From: a virus
IMG/VR virus record: IMGVR_UViG_3300037585_004131
Span: 1-42,899 of that record
Strand: one strand, 5' to 3'
Length of the DNA: 42,899 nt
Made by a program: the position numbers and the translations under genes. The notes beneath the pieces are model-generated. The model did not search any database. It saw only the letters and a list, made by a program, of their open reading frames with translations, and was not told where the DNA came from. Shown here piece by piece: positions 41,394 to 42,899 of the stretch (its first letter is position 1; the number at the start of each line of letters is the position of its first letter).

Positions 41394-41630
41394 CTAAAAC
41401 TCATATATATCTTTATCGCCATCCATTCTCATTTTAGCCCTCTCTATTCCATCAGCGATACAATCTATTTTATATTGCTTTTTCATTTGCTGTCTATACA
41501 TTGCAGCTTGAGCAATACCTGTCATTCCATCCGGTCTTGCATTCTTTTCTCTTCCGTTCTGCATATACAGACCGTCTACAAAGTTTGAAATCTTTCCATC
41601 TCTTTGTAATTGTTTATAAGGTTTGCCCAT
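41394..41630 (-). CDS. Small conserved protein, 78 aa
   Basis: Charged, helical protein (MGKPYKQLQRDGKISNFVDG, then GREKNARPDGMTGIAQAAMY and KIDCIADGIERAKMRMD). No recognised domain. It is a single-gene unit: preceded by a near-consensus -7 element, followed by a strong terminator. It is the leftmost gene next to the divergent control region and so may be an early or control gene. Function unknown. Confidence 0.65.
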   Translation of the reverse strand: MGKPYKQLQRDGKISNFVDGLYMQNGREKNARPDGMTGIAQAAMYRQQMKKQYKIDCIADGIERAKMRMDGDKDIYEF

Positions 41631-41644
41631 GATAATTTTTTTTG

Positions 41645-41652
41645 TAAAGATA
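41645..41652 (-). promoter_or_regulatory. Near-consensus -7 element (TATCTTTA)
   Basis: On the minus strand TATCTTTA, one base off TAnnTTTG, is 15 bases upstream of the 78-residue gene's ATG. The TTTG of the neighbouring sequence is close by. Likely but weaker than the other elements. Confidence 0.4.
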
Positions 41653-41715
41653 CAAAAATTTTATTTAGTTATATGTACTGTTTAGACTCCCCCCCGTTAT
41701 GCGTTTGTGTGCCGC

Positions 41716-41742
41716 AAAAAAAAAGTCAAATTTATTTTTGAC
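41716..41742 (-). terminator. Weak terminator-like hairpin in control region
   Basis: On the minus strand GTCAAA, an AATAAA loop and TTTGAC are followed by nine T. The 6-bp stem is AT-rich. It would stop leftward transcripts entering from the pyrimidine-rich tract, though no leftward promoter was found to its right. Confidence 0.4.
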
Positions 41743-41964
41743 CCCCCTTATTGATTTTGTTTTTTTCTTTCGGATTTTTTACAAAATTTGTCCGGTGTCC
41801 TGTCCTCCTGTTGACCTCCTCCCCTCCTTCCCTTATACCACACCACACAACCCCCTCGATTCCCTCCATACCTTCCCCCATTTATTTATTATTTGTAACA
41901 GATAGACAAAGAATAAAGAGAGCAACCGAACCCAATCAAAAAAGATTAAATAAATCTGCGTGAA

Positions 41965-42097
41965 TTATCAACATATAACTTGCTCATTATCAACGCTTTA
42001 CATAGTTATTAACATAAAGTAAATAAAATTAAACGAAAATAAAACTAAAATTATACGAGAATTAAAAAAAAGTTTATATCTTTGCTGTATTATTAAC
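41965..42097. repeat. Four TTATYAAC sites (iteron/DnaA-box-like)
   Basis: TTATCAAC at 41965-41972 and 41987-41994, TTATTAAC at 42006-42013 and 42090-42097, all on the plus strand. The first three are spaced 22 and 19 bases apart, close to two helical turns. With the next base, TTATCAACA and TTATTAACA differ by one base from DnaA-box forms TTATNCACA. An AT-rich stretch lies between the third and fourth. Consistent with an origin or repeated operator. Confidence 0.45.
42077..42084 (+). promoter_or_regulatory. Bacteroidetes-type -7 element (TATCTTTG) for rightward genes
   Basis: An exact TAnnTTTG match on the plus strand, 41 bases upstream of the ATG at 42126. The predicted leader contains a small GCCGAAAGGC hairpin (42099-42108, GNRA tetraloop). 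Confidence 0.6.
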
Positions 42098-42125
42098 AGC
42101 CGAAAGGCACTTAAATTTTACTAAA

Positions 42126-42710
42126 ATGAACACAGATTTAAAACAATTAATTTACGAAATGTTGACAGAGTCAACAGGTAAACACATGCTAGATTCCGGT
42201 ATGACTGACGGGAGACATTGGCAGAGAAACCAAAAACGCAGTCTGACAGATTTCGAGAATGACCAACCTGAAACCATAGAAAAAGATTCATCTGATTGGA
42301 TACAGAGAGAAGTATCAGTCTTCCATTTTTTAGCCGGTGAAGATTCAGCTCTAGAGCTAGATTATATCTGCAACAACTTTAATGAAATTCAATCAGGTGC
42401 AACAGATTGGAACGGCGACTCTGAAGCGTGGGGAGTATCTCTCGAAGCGTGGGACGATTTAAAAGAGGGCAACGAAGTCGTTGAGGGCAGAACCTTCAAC
42501 ACCTACAACGCAGAGAGTGACCTCTCTCAAACTCTTCAAGGTGGATGGCTAGAGATTAACGGCGAATCTTACTTGTTGTTACAGATACACAACGGAGCTG
42601 ACGTCAGAGGAGGTTACACAGATGCGAAGCTCTTCAAGTGTGATGATATGATTATAAATCATTGTCTTTATGAGTACGAAGAGCAAGAAGAATTAATCGA
42701 AAGAATTTAA
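42126..42710 (+). CDS. Conserved phage/plasmid protein of unknown function, 194 aa
   Basis: First gene of the rightward unit. The N-terminus LIYEMLTESTGKHMLDSGMT leads to GRHWQRNQ, and the conserved C-terminal block is GRTFNTYNAESDLSQTLQGG followed by YLLLQIHNGADVRGGYTDAK. I recognise the HWxRNQ, NTYNxExxLSQ and QIHxGADVRGGYTDA signatures from a family spread over phages and mobile elements, function unknown. It is acidic and has no membrane span. GC content in this gene looks clearly higher than in the late genes, which hints at different origin. Start chosen by the A-rich leader after the promoter. Confidence 0.8.
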   Translation: MNTDLKQLIYEMLTESTGKHMLDSGMTDGRHWQRNQKRSLTDFENDQPETIEKDSSDWIQREVSVFHFLAGEDSALELDYICNNFNEIQSGATDWNGDSEAWGVSLEAWDDLKEGNEVVEGRTFNTYNAESDLSQTLQGGWLEINGESYLLLQIHNGADVRGGYTDAKLFKCDDMIINHCLYEYEEQEELIERI

Positions 42711-42731
42711 TAACCAATAAAACCAAAAATT

Positions 42732-42794
42732 ATGAATGCATATGATATAGCAATACAAGACATTTCTCAAGAGTTTGAGATTGTTTTAGTATAA
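42732..42794 (+). CDS. Short ORF downstream, 20 aa
   Basis: ATG after an AACCAAAAATT leader opens MNAYDIAIQDISQEF and stops after 20 codons (TAA 42792-42794). The frame stays open past the stop to the window edge, which is probably incidental. The peptide may be a leader peptide for the structured RNA that follows, or a truncated gene. Support is weak. Confidence 0.4.
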   Translation: MNAYDIAIQDISQEFEIVLV

Positions 42795-42830
42795 CCAAAC
42801 CGACCTGAACAAGTCGAGATAAAAAGGTTC

Positions 42831-42879
42831 TCTGTCGTAAGGTGTGTGCCTTACCTGAAGAAGCGAAAGCAGAAACAGA
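42831..42879 (+). ncRNA. Candidate hammerhead ribozyme
   Basis: The sequence folds as a hammerhead with stem III open: stem III TCTGT (42831-42835) pairs fully with ACAGA (42875-42879). C42836 is the cleavage base in the triplet GTC. Stem I is GTAAGG (42837-42842) with CCTTAC (42849-42854) and a TGTGTG loop. The core CTGAAGA is at 42855-42861, and GAA at 42872-42874. Stem II is GC-GAAA-GC (42863-42870) flanked by an A-A mismatch (42862/42871), where a G-C pair is usual. All strictly conserved core bases are present. The mismatch and short stem II make activity uncertain. A second small hairpin (CGAC/GTCG, 42801-42816) lies upstream. Confidence 0.55.
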
Positions 42880-42899
42880 TTATAAATTTAATAACAAAC

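Larger units (their letters stand above)
41631..42125. other. 495-base divergent intergenic control region
   Basis: No supported gene. It separates the leftward late genes from the rightward genes. From about 41686 to 41885 the plus strand is heavily pyrimidine (runs of C and T, e.g. CCTCCTCCCCTCCTTCCCTT), giving a strong purine/pyrimidine strand asymmetry. To its right, 41890-42110 is AT-rich with several TTATYAAC sites and a plus-strand promoter. Short plus-strand ORFs through the tract are Pro/Ser-rich and not believable. A replication origin, packaging site or early/late switch are all possible. Confidence 0.6.

Noticed and set aside
41699-41963. Two overlapping plus-strand ORFs through the pyrimidine tract
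   Set aside because: The peptides are Pro/Ser/Phe runs caused by C/T composition; no leader, promoter or recognisable family.
42801-42816. Second hammerhead in the upstream CGAC/GTCG hairpin
   Set aside because: It has CTGAACAA in the loop but lacks CTGANGA, GAAA and a cleavage triplet with matching stems.
1-42899. Integrase, transposase or attachment site
   Set aside because: No integrase-, transposase- or IS-like protein and no end repeats were found, so no evidence for lysogeny or mobile insertions in this window.

Overview
This window looks like part of the genome of a tailed, podovirus-type phage of a Bacteroidetes (probably marine flavobacterial) host, related to crAss-like phages. 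Three things point to the host. The sequence is AT-rich, gene starts are preceded by A/T-rich leaders instead of Shine-Dalgarno sites, and eight intergenic spacers carry the Bacteroidetes-type -7 promoter element TAnnTTTG (plus one near match). The phage assignment rests on a complete morphogenesis set: large terminase, long portal, scaffold-like protein, major capsid protein, adaptor/ring proteins, a 1501-residue tail-hub protein, long repeat-built fibres and a holin/M15-endolysin lysis module.

Layout: almost everything from 41630 leftwards to 1 lies on the minus strand and reads as a late/virion programme. In transcription order it contains: a 78-residue protein (41630-41394) closed by a terminator; groEL, a 42-residue ORF and groES (41094-39094); a long run of tiny, mostly lysine-rich, tightly overlapping genes (38655-36200) with one fibre-like gene inside it; a decoration-like protein (36182-35334); a lysis/envelope cassette (35244-32476) made of a membrane coiled-coil protein, a secreted thioredoxin-like protein without cysteines, an outer-membrane beta-barrel-like protein, an M15 peptidase and a holin; a fibre/appendage block (32489-21790); and then packaging and head-tail genes. 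The last part runs from a GroES-like protein and a small terminase-like protein through TerL, portal, scaffold, capsid, ring proteins, tail hub and spike-like proteins to large internal virion proteins. The last of these runs off the left edge.

Only three coding regions are on the plus strand: a small winged-helix-like protein (38694-39128) set inside the late region, a 194-residue conserved protein of unknown function (42126-42710), and a short ORF (42732-42794). The spacer at 41631-42125 is the divergence point. It is strongly strand-skewed, has a pyrimidine-rich tract and several TTATYAAC repeats, and is a reasonable candidate for an origin or control region.

The most unusual signal is at the right edge. 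Positions 42831-42879 fit a hammerhead ribozyme fold (conserved CTGANGA and GAA core, a GTC cleavage triplet, perfect 5-bp stem III, 6-bp stem I, and a short GNRA-capped stem II with one A-A mismatch). Other points of interest are a possible tandem co-chaperonin-like protein next to the terminase, a phage-encoded outer-membrane barrel in the lysis cassette, and at least nine tiny basic or cysteine-rich proteins, most of which would escape length-filtered gene calling. All functional names come from reading the sequence; no database search was run.
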